The notes beneath the pieces are model-generated. The model was not told the origin of the DNA, ran no database searches, and worked only from the letters and a program-made list of their open reading frames with translations. Shown here one piece after another: positions 11,055 to 23,286 of a stretch of 64,000 nt of DNA (positions are counted from its first letter, which is position 1; the number at the start of each line of letters is the position of its first letter). Both the position numbers and the translations under genes were made by a program. Source of the stretch: Scilla litardierei. Taxonomy: Eukaryota > Streptophyta > Magnoliopsida > Asparagales > Asparagaceae. The stretch lies in contig CM061142.1 of assembly GCA_030789695.1 (NCBI GenBank), positions 797,681,258 to 797,745,257 of the forward strand, in the 5' to 3' direction.

Positions 11055-12743
11055 GATGGAAATTGAATTCCACCCCAAGTAATTTTGATGATGAGCACAC
11101 CAAAGCTTAGTGTACTAACTACACTACACTTTAAGTATGCAGATTTCGTGAAGCTCTACTCATACTCAAAGAAGCACACTTCAACGCTCCAAGACAAAGA
11201 CGAACATAACTAAACTCAATTGATGAAGCTCAAGCTCAAACAGAACAAGAAGCACAAAGAGAAGCTCGCTTTCACTTCATCAAGTTGACCAAACTTCCGA
11301 AGACATGTTCTGAGTCTAGAGTGAGTGTGTCGTGTCTTTTAGGGTATTTGTCAAAGCCATATCAAATAGACAAAACACACACACACAAATGATTTCGAAA
11401 ATAATTTTAACTATCTTCAAAATAGTTTTCAAGAGCTTTTCTAGTCACTTCATAATTTTCGTAGTGAAACTCCACGCACCCTGGAGCGAACTACATGTCT
11501 GACTAGAAGAACAACAGGAAAAACTCCTCTGGGAGTCGACTACCAAAAGTAGGGAGTTGGCTACCTGTCAGGGATGAAAATCTCCTAGATCCCTCTGGGA
11601 GTCGACTACCTATATGAGGGAGTCGACTACCAGCTGTAAATTTTCAGACGTTTTGAAATTCAAATTTTGAAATCCTTTGAGCAATTTACTTCGAAATTTT
11701 TGGGACAAAAGTCAAACGAAATTTGAAATTCAAATCTCAGTTTTTCCCTATAAATAGAGCTGAAATATTTTGTAAAAATAACAACATTGAAAATCAAAAT
11801 TCGTGAAAGCTCTCTAATTTTCTCTCTAGCCAGTTTAATTTCTATTTTGATCTTGCAATATTTTCTCATTCCTTTTTTTGAAGATCATACTATTATTTTT
11901 TATTGGCTAAATTGTTTTTTCAAAATCCTTACTATTATTCTCTCTAATTTTATTTGAAGGATTTTTTTGAAAAAGCTCTAGATCACAAAGAACTTATCTC
12001 GTATCTTTGTGTGATCTAGACTATCATTCTATTAAGCCACTAAACAAATTGTCTATCTTTTGATTGGCTATAGAATCGGATGTATTAACCAATCTCTATC
12101 ACTTATTGTAGAGTATTGGATAAATCTCCTATTGTGTTAATTGTTGGAACACTAGACAAGTCTAGTTGTTGCCAGTTGGAAAGTCCTCGGTTTGTGAGGC
12201 AAGGGTAAACCCTAGACAAGTCTAGGTGTTGTGATCGAAAATCCTGGTCAAGGCTAGGTCGTTGGAAATCCTAACGAGTGAAGTTAGGTGCTTGTATTTG
12301 CCAAGGCAGATAGTGGAAATCTCGTACCGGATTGGTCGGGGACTGGACGTACCCGGGTTGCGGGGAACCAGGATAAAATCCTTTTGTTTGTGATTGTTGA
12401 TCTGTGTTTGATTATCTTTACATTTATATCTTCTATCTACAGCAAAGATCAATTTTATATCTATTCGCTGAAATTCATACTTGTGATCTTATTTGTTCTC
12501 ACACATTCTCTGGGAGTCGACTACTGCTCATAAGGAGTCGACTACCTGCTGTGAAATTTCTTTGTGCACTTTAAAATTATATTGTTGATTAAGAACCAAG
12601 CGTAGATCACTCTACTTGGTTTCTTAGGCAACGTTAGAAGGAGTTTATTTGTGTTAATATCGTTGAGCGAAAAAGTTTTATTATTTGAACAACACTATTC
12701 AACCCCCCCTTCTAGTGTTGCTTGCCATCCACAGGATCCAACA
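11055..12743 (+). repeat. 3' LTR of outer Copia
   Basis: It starts TGATGG directly after a polypurine tract and ends ...GGATCCAACA near 12743, giving about 1.69 kb. U3 carries four copies of GGGAG(T)CGACTACC-type motifs (11531-11631), a TATA box CCTATAAATAG at 11747-11757, and two further copies of the motif near 12511-12546. The end is set by the TG...CA rule and by analogy, because the partner LTR is outside the window. Confidence 0.75.
11531..11757 (+). promoter_or_regulatory. GAGTCGACTACC motif array plus TATA box in U3
   Basis: GGGAGTCGACTACC occurs at about 11531, 11587 and 11618, with a decayed copy GGGAGTTGGCTACC at about 11552. Each contains the palindrome AGTCGACT. The TATA box CTATAAATAG is at 11748-11757, just over 100 bp downstream. 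The array is seen directly; an enhancer role is inferred from its place in U3. Confidence 0.65.
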
Positions 12744-13150
12744 GGAGGTTCACCTCGAGTCAATTACCGCAAGCTATTTGGAGGAAGAAATATAAAGTGG
12801 TAGAATAATTTAGAGTATTAGGTCTCTCGTACATTGGGAGTCTGAACCCTTCTTACATTGTCTTTTCATCTATTTATAGTTTAGGGCGTCTGTCAATAGT
12901 GCATAACGGATCTTCTTTAATTGTGGAGAGATCTTCTCCGGGATCATTGATAACGGCTGCCCATTTACTCGGTCTCCATTAACCACCCCACGTAACCAGC
13001 GAGGCTTAAACGGTCCGATGAGCTGTGGCATTGATCGAGTAATAACTTCCCTTCGCTGGCAGGCTCTTGGGTTGCTAGGATGAGGTTTAAGTCCTTAACT
13101 GGGCTTGAATACCTTTCCCTTGTTATGTGAGCCATACCCATGTATCAACA
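12744..13150 (-). repeat. Probable LTR fragment on the minus strand
   Basis: On the minus strand the sequence starts TGTTGATACATGGG at 13150 and contains a TATA box (CTATAAATAG, plus 12870-12879). It runs on to the border of the outer Copia at 12743 without a CA end of its own, as if that Copia had inserted into it. No second copy is in the window, so this rests on form only. Confidence 0.4.
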
Positions 13151-14553
13151 GCATAAATGATCATAGACTAGATTGGATTTTCCATCAATATCTAAAGTCA
13201 AGTCAAAAGCCATACGATGATTATAAACCTGATTTAATTGATCTTGCTTATGTGCATATTTTATTGTCATGATACAGATATTGCGCATGACTATAAATGG
13301 CATATACTTGGCTTTGTGGATTGTCTTTAAATATCACCTTTGGGCTTCTTTCTGAGACTTAGTCTCCTATACATATATGTGCACCGAGTAATTTCTCACA
13401 ATGACACATGAAAAGAAACTAAATTTTAAACTGTTGATTTTTCATACATACAAGTGCCACATATCTGATACTATCACCATACACAGGATATTACAACCGA
13501 CATACACAACATATGATTTTCTAGGATCATTTGGGGATGTGGTAATTCATGTTAGAGAGGATGCGAGAGCGATTAGAGCCATATTTATTGTATTTGATTG
13601 AGCCTGATTGAGCCCACACTGTTGGGATCTCTTTATAGTATTGAATGGACATTTGTATGAATCCGATTGGGTCCCATAACCATTGGGATCCATCTATTGT
13701 ATCGGATTAGCTGCCACTACTGTATCTATTTGGATTATGAGTTTCACTACTGTATTTATTTGAACTAGGCCTGGGGGAGCACCCACGTGGCATAGGTAAT
13801 CTCGTATGTTACATAGTGTGCCCTCCAACATAAGTCATAACATTAGTATATAATTCATTGTCCACCAACATAATCATGTAGATCACATTTTATATCACGC
13901 CACATTATATTCATACTAATTACTATTGATAGCTCCTCTATTTTTACAGTGTTAGTTACCACGATATTGCTTTTCTACCATGCTCTATCTACCATGTCTT
14001 TTATGTAGGTCTAACATGCCTTATTTTGTATTTTTTTGGGATCTACGACTAACATGACAGCTGCAGTTTCTGCTTTAGTTAGATACTAAAGCTAACTACG
14101 GATATAGTCCAGACCTTGTGGATCCAATGTACTTAGCACCATCCAAATTCCTAGATGACTAGTTTTTATTCAGGTTTTTATAGTTCTTAAAAAAATTATA
14201 AGGCCATTGCCCCAAGTATGTATTTATAGTTCCTTGTATTTCAGATATTATAATGCATCCTGATGGAGTTGTTATCAAGTGCATTTAAGCATCGATATAT
14301 CTTGTGTATATATGTAACATTCTCTAGTGACTTGCAAAACATGACTTGTGTTCACTTACTGCATATTAATCTTAAAGAAAAAAATTCAGGTTTTCCTTTG
14401 GGGTCAAAATGCACTGGGTTTGTCTCGTGTCATTTTCCTCATATTGGTAAGTGGGGCGCGAAATCCAAGGCCGTAAAGGGCTCTAAGTCAATCGTTCGAT
14501 ATCATGTATATGCTCTACTCTAGATTTTATTACTAATCGAACATGGAACTTAT
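13151..14553. other. Unassigned AT-rich sequence
   Basis: 1.4 kb with no supported gene. A phrase of the type 'GATTGGGTCCCA..CATTGGGATCC' repeats loosely at 13615-13730, and otherwise I see nothing recognisable. The short reading frames at 13401-13601 and 14263-14523 have no protein-like features. Confidence 0.5.
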
Positions 14554-15221
14554 TGTTGGGAGAATGTATGCCCTTCAGATGATTATCGTAATTGAAATTG
14601 TAAAAACATCTTTAATACATTTTAAGTGTGTATGGTTGTCATTATATAATTGCATAAACAAAGCCCTTGTATATGTGAGGGACATTGGAATCATGATATG
14701 ATCATGATAATGAGGCCCAATGGATCTGCATAAGCACATATCCTAAATGTTCCTGGTCATAAGAATATCAAGATGAGACATTCATATTTTGGATAGACTA
14801 AGTGTATGTTGATCTCTACCATAGTGATGGTATTAACTGGTCTCATAGGCACCCGATGTGGGGACATCATGAAACAATACACATGTGCTTGTTAGATAAC
14901 AACTTCATAGAATGATTCCTCCGAGATGCTCTTATATGGTAACCATACTCTGACTATCAGTAGAAGATCTAAAGTGGCAGTTGGTACAAAGTAATCCTTA
15001 TAACCAGAGATGTGCTAAAGAACCTTACACGTGAAAGGCTATACTTTGACTCTTACCAAACATCGGCGTTAGGCCACCTATGTAGGTGCTCAATGGGTAT
15101 AGTCCGAAGCATGCGAAGGGATTGGCCTTCTAGACAGGATGCGTCTCCCTAGTATAGGAGGTTAGTGTCACAAGGAGTCAATGGATCCATAGTAAATTCT
15201 TGGCCAGGTTGAAAGGGATAA
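14554..15221 (+). mobile_element. Noncoding retroelement-like sequence, left part (resumes at 50703)
   Basis: It begins TGTTGGGAGAATGTATGCCC, which looks like the start of a Copia LTR, and has no coding capacity. It is interrupted at 15221 by the large minus-strand Gypsy element, whose GATAA duplication (15217-15221 and 50698-50702) shows that the continuation is at 50703. The LTR assignment is tentative because no second copy is visible. Confidence 0.4.
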
Positions 15222-18200
15222 TGTCACGACCTGCTTCCCTAAAATGGAGGAGAGGCGTGAGAAGTCCGCTCAGACTTGGAGCTGTGAGGCTCCAGTATGT
15301 AAAGCGTCTGGAATAACCAAGTATAGGTCCTTGCAAATACGATACAGAACAAAAATAATAATAATGAAAAGAGACAGATAAAATTTATTCCAATCTCAGA
15401 ACGTCCACCAACAAAGTCCAACATCACAGAAAAGCCACCAGGCTAAAGAGAAGAGTCTAAAAGGCCCAAGCATGGCCAACAGAAATAATCAACGTACAGA
15501 AAGAAAGGTGCTATGCACCGACAACCTAACAACAGACTAAGCAGAAAGTAACACCAAAAGAAGTCTCTACGACTGGTCGCCGGTGTCCTCGTACTCCACG
15601 TCAACGGTGGACCCAGGCTCAAAGTCAGCAAACACCTCGTCCTCAGCAACGGACTCTGGCTCAGCAACTAACATGCGACACCCAAAAGAGACGAGGGTGC
15701 ATGTCAGCAAGTCTATAAGAGACTTGTGCAAGGAAACTAAAAGAAGGAAAGCAACCTAGCAGTTCTAAAATGTGCGATGACATGGCAGTTTAATGCATGG
15801 ATGCAACAAGTGAGACAATGCAGTAAGTATGACATGGCATCAAGTATAACATGGTAACAAGTATGACATGGCATGGGTAGCAAAGCTACTAAAACATTCA
15901 CACGGATTTTACAAGTCAAGTAAACATGTCGTGCTTAGAGTTTACGCCTTACAGCTGAAGTGGCTGTACGGGCATACTCTACGCTGAGTGGTCGCTTAAC
16001 CCTACCCCTCCACGTGTAATCGGGCATTGTCTTTTGACCAACACATGTAGCCGGCTTCTGGATCACGAGCCTGGAAGTGTATTTGGCATAGGGTTGTGCA
16101 TGCAACGCAGGTGCCTAGCCTCAACAAGTCGGGCATTGGCTTTTGACCAACACATGTAGCCCGCTGCTGGATCACGAGCCAGGAAGTGTATTTGGCATAG
16201 GGTTGTACCTGCAACGCAGGTGTCTGGCATCAACAAGTACATAGCGTGTGCTACTAATGCAACACTCAAGCATGGATGACATGGCATGTCAAGTTATAAT
16301 TTAAGTGCGTACGGATAAGGAATTTAAACGTGACAGGCATGACAGTACGCAAGTAAAGAGCATACAGTTATGAAAATTAAACGTGACAGGTAGCAATGCA
16401 TGAATGACATGGCAGGGTGACAGATCTAGCTTCGTTGTCAAGCTAGATCTTAAAATTGCATCTAGGTGGGTATCATTTCATCGCCTAGTCTCTTTTACGC
16501 CTACAACAAGAAATAGCCTAAAGCACGGCCTAAACAAAGAACTGGCAAGTTTCACTTGCCTGCAATTAATCGTTCTGACTACACCGTCCAAACAGTCCAG
16601 TCTACCTATGTGCTCAGATCCACCAGCCTACAATCCCAAATTAAATTATCTTTATTAGTGAATTATCAGACAACTAAAATACCGATTTTTATCTTGTTTA
16701 ACATGGATGGGTTGGGGGTCCTAAGTGTTCAGAAATTTACCCTTACACGAAGCGAGAGCAACACTGGCGTCGGCTAACGACGCCAGGGGTTGAAATAATA
16801 GAACGTGCTCCTAATCCAGATTCCAAATAAGATTCCATGATCGCCAATTCTTAGGCAGCAAACAGATCAGCGAGCAAGATTCCAAATAGCGAGTAATAGG
16901 TCCGTAGGCGTTTTCATGGCTCCCGGGAAGCCGTAACAACGAACCGAGACGAACGGTTCGATGTACACGAAGTCTATGATGTTGAGCATCGTAGGGAACG
17001 ATTGCAACGTCGAGAAACACCCCTAGGAGGGGTGGGGGACTATCGAAAGATCCCAACATCGAGAGTGAGCAACGGGGAGCCGAAACGATGCGATGATACG
17101 TCGTGAGAACACAAAACAGCGAGGGCCTCGCTATTTACAGGCAATGGCAGCCCGAGATGGCTGCCACGGCATCGTAGATGTCACGGGGAGGTGGAGACAC
17201 GACGGAGGGGGCGCGGGCGGCGGCGCAGCGGCGGTTGCTGTGGGCTGCGGCTGCTGTTGCGATTACAGCGGCTGCGGAGGCTATTTCCGGCGGTCAACAG
17301 CATCGTAGCAGGGTCCCACGATGGCTTGAGGGGAGGAGGCATGTCGGGGATCGGAGAGGGGGGGCCGGTCGACGGCGGGTTAGGACGGAAAACGCAAGAG
17401 AAGGGTCGGGGTGTGTTGTTTGCGTGGGGTATTGTATGAGAGCGGCGGTTTCAAATGTTTACTGTGAAAAATAGTTGAAGACCTAGGTTATTTTAATAGG
17501 TAGGGGGCTGAGAAAACGTGGGTATGCTCATGCTCACGTGGGTAGATGGGACTAGGTCAAGGGCTAGTTGTTTTTTGGGTAAAATTTGTTTAATGATACA
17601 AGTAAACCCAATATCTCACCCTCTCTCTCTCCCTGGGTTGGGTGCGGCCAAGAGAGGGGAATAATGGGCTAAGTCAACATTCTGATGTAATTTATTATTA
17701 ATTAATCATTAGAGAAAAATACAATGAAACTTAGGGTTAAAAAATACAATAGGTTGGCCAAAAAGTGCAAGTAGGTCAAACGAAGCCCAGAAATTGTGAA
17801 ATAAATACAGTGGTGACCGAGACGACGAGAGAAACACGACTAAGGAGACGGATCATGATTTCGAAGACGAGAAACGAAATTAAAAATAAAAAGGCCTCAC
17901 GACAGAAGTGAAAATCGCGACGTTTCATTAAACAAAGTCAAATCGTGGGAGAACGACCCGTGAAATGACGTTCCAAAATAAATCCCCAATTTAATACTCT
18001 CAGAGAGGGTTACAACAGCATATCACACTATATGGTTTGGATACAGACAAAGTCTAAAATAAATACGTGCACAAACAAGACTACGTGCACGTAAAGCTTA
18101 TAAAGGTTACGGGGTCCAAAGGCGACAGTAAATCCAAGTTGGGCACATGTCGGGGTTGGCTTACTAAGGATGCAACCAAGGTGCTACGGCCCTATCGACT

Positions 18201-18298
18201 CAACGACACGACTCACATACAAAGCAACAAAACCAATCAGGTATCCGAAATTGCTATACGCACAGCCGTATAACGAATAGTGAGTACCGGCCGTTACA
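15222..18298 (-). repeat. 3' LTR of the large Gypsy element
   Basis: 3077 bp, TG...CA. It contains a tandem duplication of about 115 bp (ATCGGGCATTG..CAACAAG type) at about 16018-16245, present once in the partner LTR, and a GC-rich stretch around 17170-17390. Both LTRs share blocks 15222-16127 and 16918-18298, while the partner lacks the middle about 790 bp. Reading frames within it, for example 15239-15427 and 15443-15667 on minus, recur in the other LTR simply because the sequence is duplicated. Confidence 0.92.
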
Positions 18299-18312
18299 TC
18301 CTACCCACCTTA
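18299..18312 (-). promoter_or_regulatory. Polypurine tract of the large Gypsy element
   Basis: TAAGGTGGGTAGGA on the minus strand directly precedes the 3' LTR. Confidence 0.65.
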
Positions 18313-19300
18313 GAATAAAGTCCGTCCTCGGATTTTCTAACTATAAATATAACTCTAGCCAGACTAGTAGCTATCCCAATCACATCACACTATAATTCAA
18401 CCAGATATGGTCATTACAAGAGCTTATATATACACTAGGTAGTCAAACGTTAACACTACTAACATGTATATATATATATATTCACGCACATTATACACTT
18501 ATACCTATCATAGTCAGTCAAATTCATACACGTATTTCAATCATTCATATAGTCACGTACATACCTATATAACTATACCATGGTGCACATACTTACAACC
18601 AATTAAATAGTTCACACCAGCAGATACCATCGTAATACTCCATGTTCAGATAACTACCTATGAACAAAACAATAAGGATACACTACTCCCTATATCTCAT
18701 AGTGTACATCCAATACCAAACACATCAACACATGTAGTCACACCATACCATTATTAAACAAAGTTTACTATATCTAATATACATTCACCACTACTATAAT
18801 TTCACAATTATATAGCCATTCAAATGTATGCAAATATTTCACCATATATTCACATCACATACGGGCCTATAACTATATTCGCGACACGCCACTCATACCA
18901 TAGTCACCAATACCTATAACTAAGCACATACTTACCCATGCATGGTGCACACCCACACACGCTAACATTTCATTCATATATACCAATCATACCACTATAT
19001 ACTCAGCACATCTACGCACCTAGTTTAGCTAGCACACATTCGTTCACACAAGCAAGTCCTTAGTAATTAACTGTACCACAAGACCAACACCTATAACTAT
19101 ATACTGGTATAGCGACCCACAATCATGTGCGTAACACAACCAGGCACAAACAATCCTATCACTATACATACATCATCCATCGCTATATTCATGGTACTAC
19201 ACGTAAACCACAGACATATGTAACAATATACTTAGAGTATACCCACTCAAGCTTGAGTGAGACCCAAAACACATAACAGAATACTCTACATATGTAACAC
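18313..19300 (-). other. Gypsy interior, noncoding, G-poor on the plus strand
   Basis: About 1 kb of ACATAC/CATATA-like words, with G rare on the plus strand. The same composition resumes at 27163, across the nested element. No ORF is supported. Confidence 0.7.
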
Positions 19301-19305
19301 GGTAT

Positions 19306-21291
19306 TGGTCGAGCCCGAATACACACCCGGAGAACGATTGTAGTTTTACCGCAAGCGCATGGTCAAGTGGCGAGCGGGTATCGAACACGAGGAGGTGGTG
19401 TTGGCTCCAATCTATCCTAGGTTGGTTTGACTACGAATGTTTTATTGGTGGAGATGGTTATGGAATGATATAATGGAAATGGCGGTGGATGTCGGTGTCG
19501 GTGATAAAGAAGTCGGATAAAGTATCGATTCAAATAAAATACAATAAAAGTGTCTAGGGCTAGGGAATCCCCACTACGGACCATCATTCATCATTGTGAA
19601 TAGTGAATCTCAATATTACAAGACTTGCGTTGGGGTGAACTAGTCGTAACTGAATATAGAACCAAGCTCACGCTCTCGCGCTATTGCCGGTCTATATCAA
19701 CCCTAGGATAGGGCCCAATCTCTTGCAAACCCTAGCCTAAGACGCTAGCATTAGGATCGACATCATCATTCGATCGCCCCTCGAGCCCACTCTCGTGCAA
19801 ACTCGAGTTACGATCTAGGTTGTGATAGTTCGTATTCGTCCAATCTCTTGCAAACGAATATGTGTATAGATCTATAATAAAAGTGCTAGCTTTGGTCCAA
19901 TCTCTTGAAAACCAAGTCTAGCGAATCTCTATTATAAATCTAAATCGAATATCTAGGCCTTCCCATCGATATGAATCCAATCTCTTGCAAACCCCAAATC
20001 GATGGAAATTCCTAGCTATCTGTAATAAATCGATCACAACCTAACCTCCTAGAAATTTTAGCAATTTAGAAATTCATTCATCACAAATCTGAAATTAGAT
20101 CCATATGGTTTATCCCCAAACCCTAGAACAACAAATCTACTCAAGCATAGCAATAACGATATGAGAATCAATAAAAATCATTGCTTGCATACAAAAAGAT
20201 AGAAAAAATAAAGATTCAAATAACAAGAATAAAATACTTAGCTTTGATGAAGATCTTCAATCCAAATACAAGCTTTTAGATCTAAGAGGGGGCCTAGGGC
20301 ATGGCCTAACCTCTAAAATAATCACTAAGAAAACATCATGGGAACCTTTTCTAATGGTGGCTACAAACCCCTTATATAGTCTCCCAAAACCCTAGCAAAT
20401 AACCCTAGAAAACCCCTCAAATTCGTGCCCAAAAACAGCCCAAACCGTAACTTTAAATCTGGGCCCACCGCCGACTCGGCTGAGTGGGACAGGTGACTCG
20501 GCCGAGTGGAAATTCCAGCACTGCAGCGTCAACTTGTACAAATTCTCCAAATTTCAACCGACCTCCGATTGGCGCGTTCCTGGCGGAGTTGGAACCGTCA
20601 TGAAGTCTACTATCCATAAAAAATATGAGAAAAATACTTTGATTGCTGGAATGATAGAAGATTTCAAAAGAGTGGGAGGCTGTCTGAAAATCTGGGCGCT
20701 GCGTGTCCTCGGCATCACTCGGTCGAGCGGCAAATGTCACTCGGCCGAGGGGCTTTTAGTACTCGGTCGAGTCGGAGCTCGTAGTCGACTGACGGATTAC
20801 AGTAAGTCTGGTCTTTTGGATGCCGTCGTTCGTGTGCCACTCGGGCGAGTGGTGTCTCCATACTCGGCCGAGTGGGATGTCGTCACTCGGCCGAGTGCAC
20901 GCTAATCTTCAAGTAATTGCGTGTCCGATCTGGTTGGCCGAGCGGGCTTCCTTGCTCGGTCGAGTGACTCCTTCACTCGGCCGAGTGGCATGCTGAAAAT
21001 GCCCAATTTTCATCATTTCGCTTCCTCGTCGCTCCTACGACGTTCTCTCTTCTTCCACTCGTCTTTTATCGCTGATAGGTCCCCAATAAGTCCATGAGCG
21101 ATGCTCCGTTACACGTGCAAGTCCTTTAAGCTCATTTTTTCTCCCAATTGCTCATATTTCCTGATATCTGACAAAAATAAGAAATAGTGAAATTTAATAC
21201 AATATCATCGAATAATCGTGAAAATCGCAATATGAGCAACCGAAATGGCATGCAAATATGCAGAAAAAAGGTGTAAAATATGGATCGATCA
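19306..21291 (-). repeat. 3' LTR of gag-only Gypsy
   Basis: Direct repeat of 25173-27157. It starts TGGTCGAGCC and ends GATCGATCA, with AGGCAAGCTTGGGAGATTT (minus) as the adjacent polypurine tract. Several palindromes that are intact in the partner are changed here from GGCC to GGTC or GGCT. The minus-strand TATA box CTATATAAGG lies near 20371-20379. Confidence 0.93.
20474..20988 (-). promoter_or_regulatory. ACTCGGCCGAGT palindrome array in U3 (3' LTR copy)
   Basis: About eleven copies of the 12-bp palindrome ACTCGGCCGAGT or close variants lie between 20474 and 20988. They sit upstream, on the minus strand, of the TATA box near 20375. At least four copies have a C-to-T change in the centre. 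The same positions are filled in the other LTR. Confidence 0.8.
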
Positions 21292-23280
21292 AAATCTCCC
21301 AAGCTTGCCTCTTACTCGTCCTCGAGGAAGATAAGTAAAGAGACGAACTCGGTACATGAATACAAAGGAAATGAAAATGAAAAAGAAAGAAAACGAGGTG
21401 GAAGGGGTTGCTAGATTATTCTCTCAGATCTCAAGCCATAAGCTACACATCATGATAACTTGGAAAATACGAATCACATGTTATAAGGATTTCATATCTT
21501 ACTTAGACATGATACTTGCAAGCTTTTAAGAACAACAAAAGGGACTCTCTAAATTCATACAATCAATTCATATCCACATCACGTATTTCATAGAATTTAA
21601 TATACAAATGTTGGCGATGCACTTTTCAATCAAAAGTTATAAATGAAGCATATAAGATATACACCAAGCATGTAATAGAGAATAGAATAAGAGTCATGGC
21701 ATTCACATATTTATTTCAAATCATGAAAAATCTCCATATCTAATATATTTTACGTAGTCTAAGCATTATCGAATATCCCCATTCATGCACGTCTCCACTC
21801 TAATGTCATACTTACTCATATGGTCAAATGAATTCACCCCCCAAGCTTAGCTTGAGGCATCACATCTAAAGGAATATGATAGTGAAAATGGGATTTTTGC
21901 CTTGGTTTTCACAAGTATTTTGTGGCTCCAATAATGAGATAGAGAAATATATATTTTTTCTTTTGGACTTTGTTTCTCATTTTTCTTTTTGGATTTTTGT
22001 AGGGGCTATACGATTTGTATTTTTTGGATTTTGGCTCCTTTTTGGCTTTTTGGACTTTTTGGAGCTAACTTTTTCTTTTGTTGGGATTTTTGAGAAATAG
22101 ATGCGGTATAAGTAGCTTTAGGAGGTGAACTCAAGTGACATGTAGAGAATAAAAAGATATATGTGTAGAAAGAAATAATGTAACACTCGGTTCACTCTAA
22201 GATGTGCACGAACGGTTCAATAAAATAATACTTCAACTAAAACTCATATGTAAGCATGGATATTCTCAATCATTTCAATAAATAGTGAAGTCAAGCAGTA
22301 AAGTTTACAATCATATCAGGCATGCAACAGAAGGTGAATAAGACAATAAAACTGATGCTTCAGATATATTAATGATGCGTGAATCTTGGTGCATTTCCAA
22401 CAAAAGCATACTAAACACTAATCCATACATTCATTTTCAATTAATATCATGCATTCACTTAGAGGAGTCATCAAGAGAAATAGATTTGCAAGCACGTGTG
22501 AATAGTAAGACTATGGAATACTCTAAATAGCATGGCAAGGAATAATAAGTATCGGGATGGCTACTAAAGCAATAAGAGATATCATCATAAGGAACAAATC
22601 TAGCAAAAGGAGGAAAAGAAAATAAAGATATAAAATAAAAGAGAGGAAAGAAAAGAAAAGAACAAGCACACAACATGATGCATGAACACACATAAAAGGA
22701 AAATAAGATGGAAAAATCAACGAGATGATGCAAAAATTTCGAAAAATTTTAAAGACCCTAAAATAAAGTAAAAATGCAACTAATGCATCTAATGGCATGG
22801 AAATGCACTCCCCCAAGCTTAAACTTCACATTGTCCTCAATGTGATCATAGTGGAAGAATATGAGGAACAACGATAATAATAGGGGGGTGAATGAAAAAT
22901 GATGAAATGAATGACATGAAATCCTAATGCAACTACATGCATATACAATGATGCATGAGAGCACCTTCCCTCAAGCTTATACCAAAAATCCTATTCAAAT
23001 GACTCGATCAAAAATGTCACGGCTTTGCTAAGCAAGATTGAGTCAAACGAATAAGAATGTGAGTATTCACTTGAAAGAAATGCTCGATGGGTGGTGAGCA
23101 AAAAGGATATGACACATCAAGATATAAAGAGGGCAATCAATATATATAATGGGTTTGGGGTGTAAATGATTATTGTGGCCGTCATATAAGGTAATATTTA
23201 TTCAAAAAAATCTGTACGGTCCTCTCGCTGTCGAGAGGATTCGGGTTTATTGAAAGCATAAAAATTTCTACACTACTGGA
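21292..23280 (-). other. Noncoding 3' interior of gag-only Gypsy with repeated purine blocks
   Basis: 2 kb without a supported gene. Minus-strand blocks of the form AAGCTTGGGGGAG occur near 21297, 21838, 22807 and 22970; the block at 22807 lies next to ACATTGAGGACAATGTG. Such phrases are familiar near the 3' end of Athila/Tat elements. Confidence 0.7.
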
Positions 23281-23286
23281 TTAATA

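Larger units (their letters stand above)
1..12743 (+). mobile_element. Outer Ty1/copia (SIRE-like) retrotransposon, 5' part outside window
   Basis: The element enters from the left already inside pol, is interrupted at 1994-9921 by a younger Copia plus the second copy of its target duplication, and resumes at 9922 in the same reading frame. It then shows the end of RNase H (stop at 10842-10844), a cluster of polypurine blocks, and a 3' LTR at about 11055-12743. Several GGGGGAG blocks before the 3' LTR and a long LTR are typical of the SIRE/Maximus lineage. The 5' LTR, gag and protease lie outside the window, so the LTR ends and the element's own target duplication cannot be checked here. Confidence 0.9.

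Noticed and set aside
15239..16287. Minus-strand ORFs with hydrophobic or cysteine content in the Gypsy LTR
   Set aside because: Repeated in the second LTR with frame-disturbing differences; no start context or domain.
17093..17474. Glycine/alanine/arginine-rich ORFs in the Gypsy LTR
   Set aside because: GC-rich LTR segment read in several frames; the partner LTR breaks the same frames.
20474..20988. Zinc-finger or GAL4-type binding-site cluster of a host gene promoter
   Set aside because: Both copies sit at identical places in an LTR pair with target duplication; no host gene is adjacent.
22455..22964. Membrane-like minus-strand ORFs rich in F, L, S and C
   Set aside because: Product of A-rich plus-strand sequence in a noncoding part of the Gypsy element; three overlapping frames look equally hydrophobic.
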